From the NCBI GenBank assembly GCA_944387635.1, contig CALXFT010000019.1:1-36611 (forward strand): a stretch of DNA of 36,611 nucleotides, written 5' to 3'. A model generated the notes under the pieces. The model worked only from the letters and a program-made list of their open reading frames with translations. It searched no databases and was not told where the DNA came from. How positions within the stretch are numbered: the first letter of the stretch is position 1; each line of letters opens with the position of its first letter. Shown in pieces: positions 1 to 8,061 of this stretch. The stretch comes from an uncultured Oscillospiraceae bacterium. Lineage in GTDB: Bacteria > Bacillota > Clostridia > Oscillospirales > Oscillospiraceae. Made by a program: the position numbers and the translations under genes.

Positions 1-353
1 AATGCTGGCTCTGAACATATTGCTTCAATAATTCCTGAGGTGCTGACTGCATAGTTACTGGCTCCTTTGTCGTAAATATCTTGTTGATATTCTTGACTTT
101 GCCAGGAAAACTTATACTGTCATGCTTTGTCGATTACACAGAATTTTCTGCGGTCTCCCATCGAATCTTTCTTCAATTGGCTTAGCGACCTGACAAATAT
201 TCAGGCCGCTTCCAAAGTGCGCTCTTCTCAGGGCCTGCTCCTGCATATCTTTGGACGTGTTGCGTTCGCTATGTTTACTATCGCTTTCGGAAAGTTCTAC
301 CCTTGATTCGCATTTACAATCTCAATCTTACGCAATTATTGATTTGCTATTAC
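1..353. other. Gene-poor left edge with possible coding remnant
   Basis: No gene with a start codon and ribosome binding site is visible here. On the minus strand a frame is open from about 330 down to a TAA at 112-114 and reads like a protein tail, with the fragment SERNTSKDMQEQAL and then FGSGLNICQVAKP. I do not recognise it. It lacks a plausible start, so it is either a gene remnant or a chance frame. The base composition resembles the accessory block that follows. Confidence 0.35.
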
Positions 354-632
354 TCATAACTGGTTATTTGCTTTTTCGATGACTTCCAAGCAGAACACAT
401 TGATCACATCCACATCCGGGCAGCAGAAGCGGATCTCTCCGTTGCTGGAAGTGGGCGGTGTACCGCCGTAACGGAGGATGTCAATGTACGGGAAAGCCAC
501 ATGCATGGCCATGGGACAAAGCTTGCCACGGTCGGTATCGTAGTCGAAGGTATCTCCGATCTTATGACCACGGTGGCATCCACACTTGCCGAGCCTGTCA
601 ACCAGGGTTATCTTGATTTTGGGTTTGCTCAT
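354..632 (-). CDS. TIGR04076 family small protein
   Basis: Protein of 92 residues starting MSKPKIKITLVDRLGKC. The ATG at 632 is preceded by GGAG with 7 nt spacing; an earlier in-frame Met at 665 has no such site and would lie over the operator. The sequence has the features I associate with the TIGR04076 family: an early KCGCHRGHKIGD segment, a central CPMAMHVAFPYIDILRYGG, and a late CCPDVDV Cys pair. Its function is unknown; the Cys content suggests metal or redox involvement, which is inference. It is divergent from the Crp/Fnr gene and shares its intergenic region with the first operator, so co-regulation is likely. Confidence 0.75.
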   Translation of the reverse strand: MSKPKIKITLVDRLGKCGCHRGHKIGDTFDYDTDRGKLCPMAMHVAFPYIDILRYGGTPPTSSNGEIRFCCPDVDVINVFCLEVIEKANNQL

Positions 633-648
633 GGTATCACTCCATAAA

Positions 649-685
649 TGTGATAGTTGCAACATAGCTTTCTTTGGTGTACAAT
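649..685 (+). promoter_or_regulatory. Operator 1 and promoter of the Crp/Fnr gene
   Basis: The 16-bp site TGTGATAGTTGCAACA lies at 649-664. Its TTGCAA (657-662) can serve as a -35 box, 17 bp from TACAAT at 680-685. The site therefore overlaps the -35 of the regulator's own promoter, which fits autoregulation. The same site recurs at 1483-1498 (identical) and 4656-4671 (three mismatches). Confidence 0.7.
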
Positions 686-706
686 AGGCGTAAGGAGGCG
701 ATGGAT

Positions 707-1363
707 ATGAAAGACATTCTGCTGCAGGTCAACTCTCCATTGTTCGATGGTGTGAATCTCGAAGACCGTAAAACCATGCTGGGCTGCATCGGATATCACA
801 TTGGCACTTTCAAGAAAGGTGACATTGTCGCCTTCGAAGAAGAAAACATCAAGCATATCGGTATTATCATTTCCGGTGCCGTGGATATGGTCAAGGAAGA
901 TCTTTGGGGCAACAAGACCATGCTAGTGCGGATGCGCAAGGACGAATTGTTCGGTGAGACCTTCGCCTGCGGAAGTGACAACTTATCCGTCGTGACTTTC
1001 CTGGTTTCCGAGGACGCACAAATTCTCTTTATGCCCTTCGCCCGGGTGATGCACAGCTGCACTATGGCCTGCGTGTTCCACCATCGGCTCATTGAAAACA
1101 TGGTTGCAATCATTGCCAACAAGAACCGGGATCTGATGCGAAAGGTGGAAGTGGTGTCCAAGCGCACCATCCGGGAAAAGCTGCTGGCATACCTTTCCAT
1201 TCAGGCGCAGACACAGAATTCCCGCTACTTTGAGATCCCCCTTGGCAGAGTGGAGCTGGCGGAATACCTCTGCGTTGACCGGAGTGCTCTGACAAGAGAG
1301 CTTGTAAAAATGAAAGAGGATGGACTTATCGACTACGACAAGAACTGTTTCCGAATCCTATGA
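707..1363 (+). CDS. Crp/Fnr family transcriptional regulator (HcpR-like role)
   Basis: Regulator of 218 residues. The ATG at 707 is chosen because AAGGAGG at 692-698 is 8 nt upstream; the Met at 701 is too close. The N-terminal half is a cyclic-nucleotide-binding-like beta barrel (KKGDIVAFEEENIKHIGII, then LFGETFACG). The C-terminal half is a winged helix with REKLLAYLS and VELAEYLCVDRSALTRELV as recognition region. No Fnr-type N-terminal Cys cluster is seen, so it may sense a small molecule or haem/NO rather than oxygen through a cluster. Its neighbours include asrABC and hcp, as in clostridial loci controlled by HcpR-type regulators (established association; assignment here is inference). 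Three operator copies flank its targets. Confidence 0.88.
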   Translation: MKDILLQVNSPLFDGVNLEDRKTMLGCIGYHIGTFKKGDIVAFEEENIKHIGIIISGAVDMVKEDLWGNKTMLVRMRKDELFGETFACGSDNLSVVTFLVSEDAQILFMPFARVMHSCTMACVFHHRLIENMVAIIANKNRDLMRKVEVVSKRTIREKLLAYLSIQAQTQNSRYFEIPLGRVELAEYLCVDRSALTRELVKMKEDGLIDYDKNCFRIL

Positions 1364-1369
1364 TGATAG

Positions 1370-1397
1370 CCTCGCTGCGATAAGCAGCGGGGTTTTT
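1370..1397 (+). terminator. Rho-independent terminator of the Crp/Fnr gene
   Basis: Stem CCTCGCTG (1370-1377) and CAGCGGGG (1385-1392) with one G-T pair and a 7-nt loop, followed by TTTTT. It starts 7 bp after the regulator's stop codon, so asrA is transcribed from its own promoter. Confidence 0.85.
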
Positions 1398-1482
1398 CAA
1401 TTCAATGCGATAATCGCTGTGCTGAATATCCACATGGAACACCTTTTTGAGGACACCTTTAATATGGAAAAATCCCGGTTGA

Positions 1483-1525
1483 TGTGATAGTTGCAACATC
1501 AGCCGGGGTTTTCGTTTCCTATAAT
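1483..1525 (+). promoter_or_regulatory. Operator 2 and asrABC promoter
   Basis: TGTGATAGTTGCAACA at 1483-1498 is identical to operator 1. A consensus TATAAT lies at 1520-1525, 21 bp after the operator, and no good -35 is present at 17 bp. With a start about 7 bp after the -10, the operator centre falls near -41.5, the geometry of class II activation by Crp/Fnr proteins. Confidence 0.75.
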
Positions 1526-1575
1526 CGATACAGAACAACCGATACAAACCAACCAAAAAACAGGAGGAAATCATT

Positions 1576-2586
1576 ATGGGATTCCATGTCAATGAATCGC
1601 AATTCGACGCATGGCTCACCGAACAGCAGAAAACCTATGACATTTATGCCCCCAAGTGCTTTGCTGGAGGCAACACCTTCTCCGATGTAGACTGCATCCG
1701 CTACGGAAAGGTAAACAGCATTTCTAAAATCGTCTTTGATCAAAAGTCGGAATACTCCTTCAAGGAGGTTCTGACCCCCATTTCCCAGACCCTGTTCTTC
1801 TTTACGGAAGAGCAGTGCAAGGAAGCCGATCCCCCGAAGAAGGGTGCCATCATTTTCCTGCGCAGCTGTGATCTTCACGCACTGAAGCGGCTGGACGATA
1901 TGTATTTGCATAACGGCCCCGCCGACTATTACTACAAGCGCATCCGGGACAATATCAAGATCGTGCTGATCGGCTGCAAGCATTCCTTTGAAAGCTGCTT
2001 CTGTGTCAGCATGGGCACCAACATTTCCGAAAACTATGATATGAGCATCAATGTGGCAGATGGTGTTTACGAGCTGAACTGCAAGGATGTTACCTGGAAT
2101 CAGTTCTTTTTGGATTTGGGCGCATCCCGGCATCTGGTGGTGCCGGATCAGGTGCATGAGAACAAAACCGTGGTGAAGATTCCGGTGAATCTCACCGCAG
2201 ATGTGGCTCGTTCCTCTATGTGGGAGCAGTATAACAAGCGGTGCATCAACTGTGGCCGGTGCAATTTTGTCTGCCCCACCTGCACCTGCTTTACCATGCA
2301 AGATCTTTACTACACGGAGAATGCCAAGGTTGGTGAACGGCGTCGCGTCTGGGCTTCCTGTATGGTGGATGGCTTCACCGATGTGGCAGGCGGCGGCAGC
2401 TACCGGAAGAAAAACGGCGAGCGGATGCGCTTCAAGGTGCTGCACAAGGTTCTCGATTACAAGCAGCGCAACGGCTACCATATGTGCGTCGGCTGCGGCC
2501 GGTGCGACGATATCTGCCCGGAGTACATTTCTTTCTCCCACTGCGTGAACAAGCTGGGCGATGCCATGAAGGAGGTAACCAAGTGA
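1576..2586 (+). CDS. asrA: Anaerobic sulfite reductase subunit A
   Basis: Iron-sulfur subunit of the NADH-dependent dissimilatory-type AsrABC sulfite reductase that reduces sulfite to sulfide in the cytoplasm. At 336 residues it is of normal family length. It carries two ferredoxin-like [4Fe-4S] motifs near the C-terminus: CINCGRCNFVCPTC from about residue 223 and CVGCGRCDDICP from about residue 304. Earlier Cys residues (RSCDLHALKRLDD, CKHSFESCFC) are also typical. The start is ATG 1576, with AGGAGG 8 nt upstream. The gene overlaps asrB by one base (TGATG), so translation is probably coupled. It is the first gene of the operon behind operator 2 and is probably activated by the Crp/Fnr protein. 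Confidence 0.93.
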   Translation: MGFHVNESQFDAWLTEQQKTYDIYAPKCFAGGNTFSDVDCIRYGKVNSISKIVFDQKSEYSFKEVLTPISQTLFFFTEEQCKEADPPKKGAIIFLRSCDLHALKRLDDMYLHNGPADYYYKRIRDNIKIVLIGCKHSFESCFCVSMGTNISENYDMSINVADGVYELNCKDVTWNQFFLDLGASRHLVVPDQVHENKTVVKIPVNLTADVARSSMWEQYNKRCINCGRCNFVCPTCTCFTMQDLYYTENAKVGERRRVWASCMVDGFTDVAGGGSYRKKNGERMRFKVLHKVLDYKQRNGYHMCVGCGRCDDICPEYISFSHCVNKLGDAMKEVTK

Positions 2587-3380
2587 TGGTACGAAACGAC
2601 TATATTCCTTTTTCTTCCGAAATTCTGGAGGTCATCAAGCACACGGACATTGAGTACACCTTCCGCATGGCGTTCCGGGGCGATGTGAAGCCGGGACAGT
2701 TCTTTGAGGTGTCCATCCCCAAGTACGGCGAGGCTCCTATCTCCGTTAGCGGCATCGGTGACGGATTTGTAGATCTGACCATCCGCCGGGTGGGAAAGGT
2801 GACCAATGAGGTTTTCGAGCATTATGTGGGCGACCGCCTCCTGATGCGCGGCCCCTACGGAAATGGCTTCGATTTGGAGAACTACAAGGGCAAGGAACTG
2901 ATTATTATCGCAGGTGGCACCGGTGTTTCTCCAGTGCGGGGTGTGATCTCCTACTTTGCAGAGCATGCCGATGAGCGCAAGGACATGACTTTGATCGCTG
3001 GATTCAAGTCCGTGAAGGACCTCCTGTTCAAAGACGATTTCCCTTACTGGCGTGAGAAAATGAATGTGATCCTCACCCTGGACAGCGGCGAGGAAACTAC
3101 TGAACATAAGATCGGCCTTGTCACCAAGTACATCCCCGATCTGAAGCTCCAGGACGTGAGCAAAGCTGTTGCCATCGTGGTCGGTCCCCCTGCTATGATG
3201 CGATTCTCCGTGAAGGGTCTGCTGGAGCGTGGCTTCCGGGAGGAAAACATCTGGATTTCCCATGAGCGGAAGATGTGCTGCGGCCTGGGCAAGTGCGGAC
3301 ATTGCAAGGTGAACGACACCTATATTTGTCTGGACGGCCCGGTGTTCAATTACACCAAGGGCAAGACGCTGATCGACTAA
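2586..3380 (+). CDS. asrB: Anaerobic sulfite reductase subunit B
   Basis: Flavin/NADH subunit of AsrABC, 264 residues, related to ferredoxin-NADP reductases and dihydroorotate dehydrogenase electron-transfer subunits. Visible features in order: an N-terminal FAD-binding barrel; the nucleotide-binding loop GGTGVSPVRG from about residue 110; a VVGPPAMMR segment; and a C-terminal [2Fe-2S]-type Cys cluster CCGLGKCGHCKVNDTYIC from about residue 230. It passes electrons from NADH toward AsrA and AsrC. The ATG at 2586 overlaps the asrA stop and has AAGGAGG 10 nt upstream; the frame is open further upstream, but that part is antiparallel reading of asrA and lacks a ribosome site. asrC follows after 11 bp. 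Confidence 0.93.
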   Translation: MVRNDYIPFSSEILEVIKHTDIEYTFRMAFRGDVKPGQFFEVSIPKYGEAPISVSGIGDGFVDLTIRRVGKVTNEVFEHYVGDRLLMRGPYGNGFDLENYKGKELIIIAGGTGVSPVRGVISYFAEHADERKDMTLIAGFKSVKDLLFKDDFPYWREKMNVILTLDSGEETTEHKIGLVTKYIPDLKLQDVSKAVAIVVGPPAMMRFSVKGLLERGFREENIWISHERKMCCGLGKCGHCKVNDTYICLDGPVFNYTKGKTLID

Positions 3381-3391
3381 GGAGGGATACT

Positions 3392-4354
3392 ATGGATACC
3401 AATACTGCGAAATTAAAGAAAAATGCCTTCCGTGTCACCAAGGAAAGAGGACTTACCGCATCCCGTGTCCGTGTTCCCGGTGGACACCTGGAAGCAAAAT
3501 ATCTGGGCGTACTGCAAAATATCGCTGAAACCTATGGCAACGGCACCGTTCACATCACCAGCCGCCAGGGTTTTGAGATCCCCGGCATCCCCTTTGATAA
3601 AATGGATGAAGTCAATGCCGCTTTGCAGAGTATCATCGAGGGTTTGGAGATCAACCAGGAGGCGGAAAACGAGGGTTATCCTGCCGCAGGTACCAGAAAT
3701 ATCACCGCCTGCATCGGCAACCGGGTCTGCCCCTACGCCTGCTATGATACCACGGTTCTTGCCAAGCGGATCGAGAAGGCAGTGTTTCCCAATGACCTGC
3801 ATTTCAAGATCGCTCTCACCGGCTGCCCCAACGACTGCGGCAAGGTCCGGATGCACGACTTTGGCATTATGGGTATGACCGAACCCCAGCTTGACCCCAA
3901 CCGCTGCGTCAGCTGCGGTGCCTGCGTCAAGAAGTGTGAAAAAAAGTCCGTAGGCGCACTGACTATGCAGAACTACCGTCCCATCCGGGATGCTCAAAAG
4001 TGCATCGGCTGCGGCGAGTGTGTCATCAACTGCCCCAACCGGGCCTGGACTCGTAGCGAACAGAAGTATTACCGGCTCACGCTCCTGGGCAGAACCGGTA
4101 AGAAAAATCCCCGGATGGGCGAGGACTTCATCAAGTGGGCAGACGAGGAAAGCATCATTAAGATCATTCTGAACACCTACGACTATGTAAAGGAGTACAT
4201 CAATCCCAATGCTCCCGGCGGCAAGGAACATATCGGCTACATCGTTGACCGCACCGGCTTCGAGGAGTTCAAACGCTGGGCATTGAAAGATGTAAACCTG
4301 CCCGAAAAGGCAGAGGTCATGTCTCCCTTGTACTGGAAGGGTATCAAATACTGA
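3392..4354 (+). CDS. asrC: Anaerobic sulfite reductase subunit C (sirohaem subunit)
   Basis: Catalytic subunit of AsrABC, 320 residues. The sirohaem/[4Fe-4S] ligand pattern of sulfite/nitrite reductases is intact: C107-x5-C113 (CIGNRVC) and C145-x3-C149 (CPNDC). It is followed by two ferredoxin motifs, CVSCGACVKKC near residue 172 and CIGCGECVINC near residue 204, as expected for AsrC. The N-terminal half contains the substrate-site signature TSRQGFEIPG. Start ATG 3392 follows GGAGGG directly after the asrB stop. All three subunits are complete, so the enzyme is predicted to be functional. Physiologically it could detoxify or respire sulfite, for example that released from taurine or sulfonates; this is inference. 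Confidence 0.94.
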   Translation: MDTNTAKLKKNAFRVTKERGLTASRVRVPGGHLEAKYLGVLQNIAETYGNGTVHITSRQGFEIPGIPFDKMDEVNAALQSIIEGLEINQEAENEGYPAAGTRNITACIGNRVCPYACYDTTVLAKRIEKAVFPNDLHFKIALTGCPNDCGKVRMHDFGIMGMTEPQLDPNRCVSCGACVKKCEKKSVGALTMQNYRPIRDAQKCIGCGECVINCPNRAWTRSEQKYYRLTLLGRTGKKNPRMGEDFIKWADEESIIKIILNTYDYVKEYINPNAPGGKEHIGYIVDRTGFEEFKRWALKDVNLPEKAEVMSPLYWKGIKY

Positions 4355-4366
4355 GGAGAAAGTGCT

Positions 4367-4612
4367 ATGCTGGAAGGATGCCAGGGAAAACCCCGGACAC
4401 CGACGATTATTGAAAAGGTCTGCCCACAATGTGGGGCGGAGATTGAGATGTTCTCCATTGATACGCAAATGGCTTGTGAAAAATGCGGATTCATTGCCTA
4501 CAACGATACCTTAAGCTGTGTGCAGTGGTGCCAGTATGCCAGAAAATGCGTGGGCGATGAAATGTATGAAGTCATGATGAAGATTGCTGCAGAGCAAAAG
4601 GCAAGAAAATAA
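4367..4612 (+). CDS. Small zinc-ribbon protein of the asr operon
   Basis: Protein of 81 residues starting MLEGCQGKPRTP. Two CxxC knuckles are visible, CPQCG near residue 19 and CEKCG near residue 36, followed by CVQWCQYARKC, so one zinc or rubredoxin-like iron site plus an extra Cys group is likely. It resembles the N-terminal zinc-ribbon part of clostridial proteins in which the same ribbon precedes an HD domain; here no HD domain follows. It lies 12 bp after asrC with an AGGAG site and belongs to the same operon. A role in cluster assembly or electron transfer would be a guess. Confidence 0.75.
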   Translation: MLEGCQGKPRTPTIIEKVCPQCGAEIEMFSIDTQMACEKCGFIAYNDTLSCVQWCQYARKCVGDEMYEVMMKIAAEQKARK

Positions 4613-4655
4613 TGATGGCCGGTAATGGGAGAAATCCTGTTGCCGGCTATTCGAA

Positions 4656-4698
4656 TGTGACTTTTGCAACATCATTTCACTCTGTTGACTGGTATCAT
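4656..4698 (+). promoter_or_regulatory. Operator 3 and promoter of the ferredoxin-cupin-hcp operon
   Basis: TGTGACTTTTGCAACA (4656-4671) is the third copy of the operator. TATCAT at 4693-4698 lies 21 bp downstream, exactly the same spacing as at the asrA promoter. The predicted start puts the operator centre near -41.5. Confidence 0.72.
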
Positions 4699-4730
4699 TA
4701 CGATAGAAAACTACGAACGGAGGTATTACC

Positions 4731-5417
4731 ATGATCCGAAGAATCATTACCATCGATGAAGAGAAGTGCAACGGCTGCGGTCTGTGCGCCGATGCCTGCC
4801 ACGAAGGTGCCATTGGCATTGTAGCTGGCAAGGCGAAGCTGCTCCGTGAGGACTACTGTGATGGTCTGGGAGATTGCCTGCCCGCTTGTCCCATGAACGC
4901 CATTTCCTTTGAGGAACGGGAAGCCCCTGCCTACAACGAAGCGGCTGTGTTGGCTGCGAAGAAAGCCAAGGAAGCACCGCTGCCTTGCGGTTGTCCCGGC
5001 TCTGCCTGCCAGACAATCCAGCACTCTGCTCCCGCCGGGGATGTGTATGTTCCCAGTGAACTGACCAACTTCCCAGTGCAGATCAAGCTGCTGCCGCCCA
5101 ATGCCCCCTATTTCGATGGCGCAGATCTGCTGATCGCTGCGGATTGCACTGCCTATTCCTACGGCAATTTTCACCACGATTTCATGCAGGATAAGGTGAC
5201 GCTGATCGGCTGCCCCAAGCTGGATGCGGTGGATTACGCTGAAAAGCTGACCCAGATTTTCAAGTACAACAACATCCGCTCCATTACCGTCACCCGGATG
5301 ACCGTTCCCTGCTGCGGCGGCCTGAGCCATGCAGTGAAAACCGCTCTGGAAAACAGCGGCAAAAACATCCCCCTGCATATCGTTACCATCAGTCCCGACG
5401 GACGGATCATTACATAA
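4731..5417 (+). CDS. Hcp-linked ferredoxin-type iron-sulfur protein
   Basis: Protein of 228 residues. The N-terminus is a two-cluster ferredoxin module: CNGCGLCADAC (residues 13-23), then CDGLGDCLPACP near residue 43. A Cys-rich linker CGCPGSAC follows (about residue 87). The C-terminal half contains LIGCPKLDAVDYAEKL and VPCCGGL, typical of the ferredoxin proteins next to hcp in clostridia. It probably donates electrons to Hcp. The start is ATG 4731 with GGAGG 7 nt upstream. It is first in the operon controlled by operator 3; the cupin gene follows after 12 bp. Confidence 0.85.
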   Translation: MIRRIITIDEEKCNGCGLCADACHEGAIGIVAGKAKLLREDYCDGLGDCLPACPMNAISFEEREAPAYNEAAVLAAKKAKEAPLPCGCPGSACQTIQHSAPAGDVYVPSELTNFPVQIKLLPPNAPYFDGADLLIAADCTAYSYGNFHHDFMQDKVTLIGCPKLDAVDYAEKLTQIFKYNNIRSITVTRMTVPCCGGLSHAVKTALENSGKNIPLHIVTISPDGRIIT

Positions 5418-5429
5418 GGAGGAAATGCT

Positions 5430-5753
5430 ATGATTGAACAAGTTTATCATCTGACACAAGGCAACACGAAAACCATCGAAAAGATTCTGATGGATGATGA
5501 GATCCACTACATGCATATGATCCTGAACAAAGGCGAAGGTCTGCCGGAGCATTTCTCTAACGCAAAAAGTGTTTACATGACTGTTGTGCGTGGTCGCCTT
5601 TCCATCGCTCTTGATGAGCAGGAATCTCACGAGTATCCCACAGGGACTATGTTAAAGATCCCCTTTCACACACGGATGAATGTACGAAATCTTCATGATG
5701 AAACTCTGGAATTGATCGTGGTGAAAGCTCCCGCACCTCAAAATCAGAAATAA
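5430..5753 (+). CDS. Cupin domain protein
   Basis: Small single-domain cupin of 107 residues. The first cupin box is degenerate: GEGLPEHFSNAKSVYMTVVRG keeps one His and the terminal Gly but lacks the usual HxH pair. The second part, LKIPFHTRMNVRNL, keeps one His in the expected strand. Metal binding may therefore be altered, and the protein may act as a sensor or accessory factor rather than an enzyme. The AAGGAGG site overlaps the stop of the ferredoxin gene, and hcp follows 21 bp later, so the three form one operon. Such cupins often sit beside hcp in clostridia; their role is not known to me. Confidence 0.8.
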   Translation: MIEQVYHLTQGNTKTIEKILMDDEIHYMHMILNKGEGLPEHFSNAKSVYMTVVRGRLSIALDEQESHEYPTGTMLKIPFHTRMNVRNLHDETLELIVVKAPAPQNQK

Positions 5754-5774
5754 CTTTCTAAAGGAGACTTGACT

Positions 5775-7367
5775 ATGTTTTGTTTTCAATGTGAACAAAC
5801 CGCCGGCTGCAAAGCCTGTGCGGGCAATGTAGGTGTCTGTGGCAAGAAAGCAGATACCGCAGAACTTCAAGACAAGCTGACTGGAGCGCTGATCGGTTTG
5901 GCCCGTGCTACTGAGGGCAACGAGCATGTTGTCAGCGATTCCACCGCCACCGTGGTCGTGGAGGGCCTGTTTGCCACTCTGACCAATGTGAATTTTGATA
6001 ATGACGCCATCCTGGCCATTATGGACCGGGTGGAGCTGGAAAAGCAGAAGCTGGTTCCCGAATGCTACAAGTGCGCTTCCGCTTGCGGCAGAAACAACGA
6101 CTATGATATGAGCAAGCTGTGGAACGCGAACGAGGATATCCGCTCCCTCAAGTCTTTGATCCTGTTCGGCATCCGTGGCGTTGCCGCTTATGCCTACCAT
6201 GCAGCCGTTCTTGGGTACAAGGATGATTCCATCCACAGATTCCTGTACAAAGCCCTGTTTGCCATCGGCATGGACGACTGGGGTATGGATGAACTGCTGC
6301 CCATTGTTCTGGAAGTGGGCGAAGTGAACCTCAAGTGCATGGCTATGCTGGACAAGGCCAACACCGAAACCTTCGGTCATCCGGAACCCACTTCCGTCAG
6401 CCTGACTGTAGAAAAAGGCCCCTTTATCGTCATCACCGGTCACGATCTTTACGATCTGAAGCTGCTGCTGGAGCAGACGGAGGGCAAGGGTATCAATATC
6501 TACACCCACGGCGAAATGCTGCCTGCCCATGCCTATCCGGAGCTGAAAAAGTATCCCCATCTGAAGGGCAACTTCGGCACCGCATGGCAGAATCAGCAGA
6601 AGGAGTTTGCTGTCCTGGCTGCACCCATTCTGTTCACCACCAACTGCCTGATGCCTCCCAAGGCCAGCTATGCTGACCGGGTGTTCACCACCGAAGTAGT
6701 TGGTTATCCCGGTATGCAGCACATCGGTCCGGACAAGGACTTTACCCCGATCATCGAAAAGGCTTTGGAGCTGGGTGGCTTCGATAAGGACACCACCTTC
6801 CCCGGCATCAACGGCGGCGAGACCGTCATGACCGGCTTTGCCAGAAACACGGTTATGAGCGTTGCCGGAACCGTGATCAATGCTGTCAAGTCCGGTACTA
6901 TCAAGCACTTCTTCCTGGTGGCAGGCTGCGATGGCGCAAGACCCGGCAGAAATTACTATACCGAGTTCGTCAAACAGACCCCCAAGGATACTGTGGTGCT
7001 GACCCTGGCCTGCGGCAAGTACCGCTTTAATGACCTGGATCTGGGAACCATCGGCGGTCTGCCCCGTCTGCTGGATATCGGCCAGTGCAACGATGCCTAC
7101 TCCGCCATTCAGATTGCTGTGGCTCTGGCAGAAGCCTTCGGCTGCGGGGTCAACGATCTGCCTCTGTCCATGGTACTTAGCTGGTACGAACAGAAAGCCG
7201 TCTGTATCCTGCTGACCCTGCTGCATTTGGGCATCAAGAATATCCGTCTTGGCCCCACACTACCTGCTTTCGTTTCTCCCAATGTGCTGAACTTCCTAGT
7301 TGAGAAGTTTAATATTGCCCCCATCACTACTCCGGAAGAAGATCTGAAGGCTATTCTCGGTGAGTAA
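5775..7367 (+). CDS. hcp: Hybrid cluster protein (hydroxylamine reductase)
   Basis: Hcp of 530 residues. It carries the hybrid Fe-S-O cluster and is linked to nitric oxide, hydroxylamine and S-nitrosylation stress. The N-terminal Cys set C3, C6, C15, C22 has the Cx2Cx8Cx6C spacing of the clostridial [4Fe-4S] class rather than the [2Fe-2S] enterobacterial class. The hybrid-cluster ligand regions are all recognisable in order: GHDLYDL, THGEMLPAH, TTNCLMPP, LVAGCDGARPGR, TLACGKYRFND, LDIGQCNDAYSA and the final YEQKAVC. ATG 5775 is preferred over the upstream TTG because AAGGAG lies 8 nt before it. Last gene of its operon; a terminator follows. Confidence 0.95.
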   Translation: MFCFQCEQTAGCKACAGNVGVCGKKADTAELQDKLTGALIGLARATEGNEHVVSDSTATVVVEGLFATLTNVNFDNDAILAIMDRVELEKQKLVPECYKCASACGRNNDYDMSKLWNANEDIRSLKSLILFGIRGVAAYAYHAAVLGYKDDSIHRFLYKALFAIGMDDWGMDELLPIVLEVGEVNLKCMAMLDKANTETFGHPEPTSVSLTVEKGPFIVITGHDLYDLKLLLEQTEGKGINIYTHGEMLPAHAYPELKKYPHLKGNFGTAWQNQQKEFAVLAAPILFTTNCLMPPKASYADRVFTTEVVGYPGMQHIGPDKDFTPIIEKALELGGFDKDTTFPGINGGETVMTGFARNTVMSVAGTVINAVKSGTIKHFFLVAGCDGARPGRNYYTEFVKQTPKDTVVLTLACGKYRFNDLDLGTIGGLPRLLDIGQCNDAYSAIQIAVALAEAFGCGVNDLPLSMVLSWYEQKAVCILLTLLHLGIKNIRLGPTLPAFVSPNVLNFLVEKFNIAPITTPEEDLKAILGE

Positions 7368-7384
7368 TTTACCCATACAGCCCA

Positions 7385-7414
7385 AAATGCGTCCCAGGTG
7401 ACTGGGACGCTTTT
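7385..7414. terminator. Bidirectional terminator between hcp and the convergent gene
   Basis: Perfect 8-bp stem GCGTCCCA (7389-7396) / TGGGACGC (7403-7410), flanked by AAAA on the left and TTTT on the right. It serves hcp on the plus strand and the gene ending at 7417 on the minus strand. The same stem sequence recurs at 8911-8939. Confidence 0.85.
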
Positions 7415-7416
7415 GG

Positions 7417-8061
7417 CTACTCATATCGATTGGGACAATAGTGGATCAGAAGATCAATATCTCCGTCAGTTTTGAACTCACAGTCTACACCATAGTTTCC
7501 GGCAGCAAACCATGGGTGTGCGTTTAATAGTGGCTGAATTGTCCGATCCTCAAAGCTGATAACAGCATACTCAGCCGGGGGCTGGTCAGTAAACCACAGG
7601 TCATTTATGGACTTGAGGCAGGTCTGGCAGAGTTTGCTCTGGATCATTTCCCGGTCAATGTCATACTGCACTCCGGTTATCTGAACACTTGCATAGGCAT
7701 TGTCCGGGAAGCAATAGGCATGGGCATAGCGGTCTGCTTCCTTATCGCTCAGTCCTACGCTGGACATATAGTCAGCTGGTTCTTCGATCAGATTTCCGTA
7801 ATCGTCATAGCGGTTGATCTCCAGATACAGCAGTTCAAATGTATTCAGATTGACAATGCCCACATTATCCTCGCCCCAATATGAGTAGCCATTATTCGTA
7901 CCGCATACAAAGCATTCTTCTTGCGTGATATTAGACACATAATCAATGTGTTCATATTCCTTTGGTGTCTGCTCCTGGGCAGCACTGATCCTCGCTACAA
8001 TAGTAATCACAATAAGCATAGCAAGCGCACCCGCGAGTGCCGATAAGATACACTTTTTCAC
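7417..8061 (-). CDS. Membrane-anchored or secreted protein of unknown function
   Basis: Protein of 214 residues starting at GTG 8061, with AAAGGAGG 7 nt upstream; a longer frame to 8130 has no ribosome site and would overlap the upstream gene extensively. The N-terminus is a lysine pair followed by a hydrophobic segment (ALAGALAMLIVITIVARISA), then a polar extracellular part with two CxxC pairs (CFVCGT and CQTC). I do not recognise the family. The start codon overlaps the stop of the SLOG-domain gene (GTGA), so the two are translationally coupled. The paired CxxC motifs could form disulfides or bind zinc. Confidence 0.7.
   Translation of the reverse strand: MKKCILSALAGALAMLIVITIVARISAAQEQTPKEYEHIDYVSNITQEECFVCGTNNGYSYWGEDNVGIVNLNTFELLYLEINRYDDYGNLIEEPADYMSSVGLSDKEADRYAHAYCFPDNAYASVQITGVQYDIDREMIQSKLCQTCLKSINDLWFTDQPPAEYAVISFEDRTIQPLLNAHPWFAAGNYGVDCEFKTDGDIDLLIHYCPNRYE

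Noticed and set aside
4621-4650. Terminator between the zinc ribbon gene and the ferredoxin gene
   Set aside because: GCCGGTAA/TTGCCGGC can pair around a 14-nt loop, but no T-run follows, so termination is unsupported.
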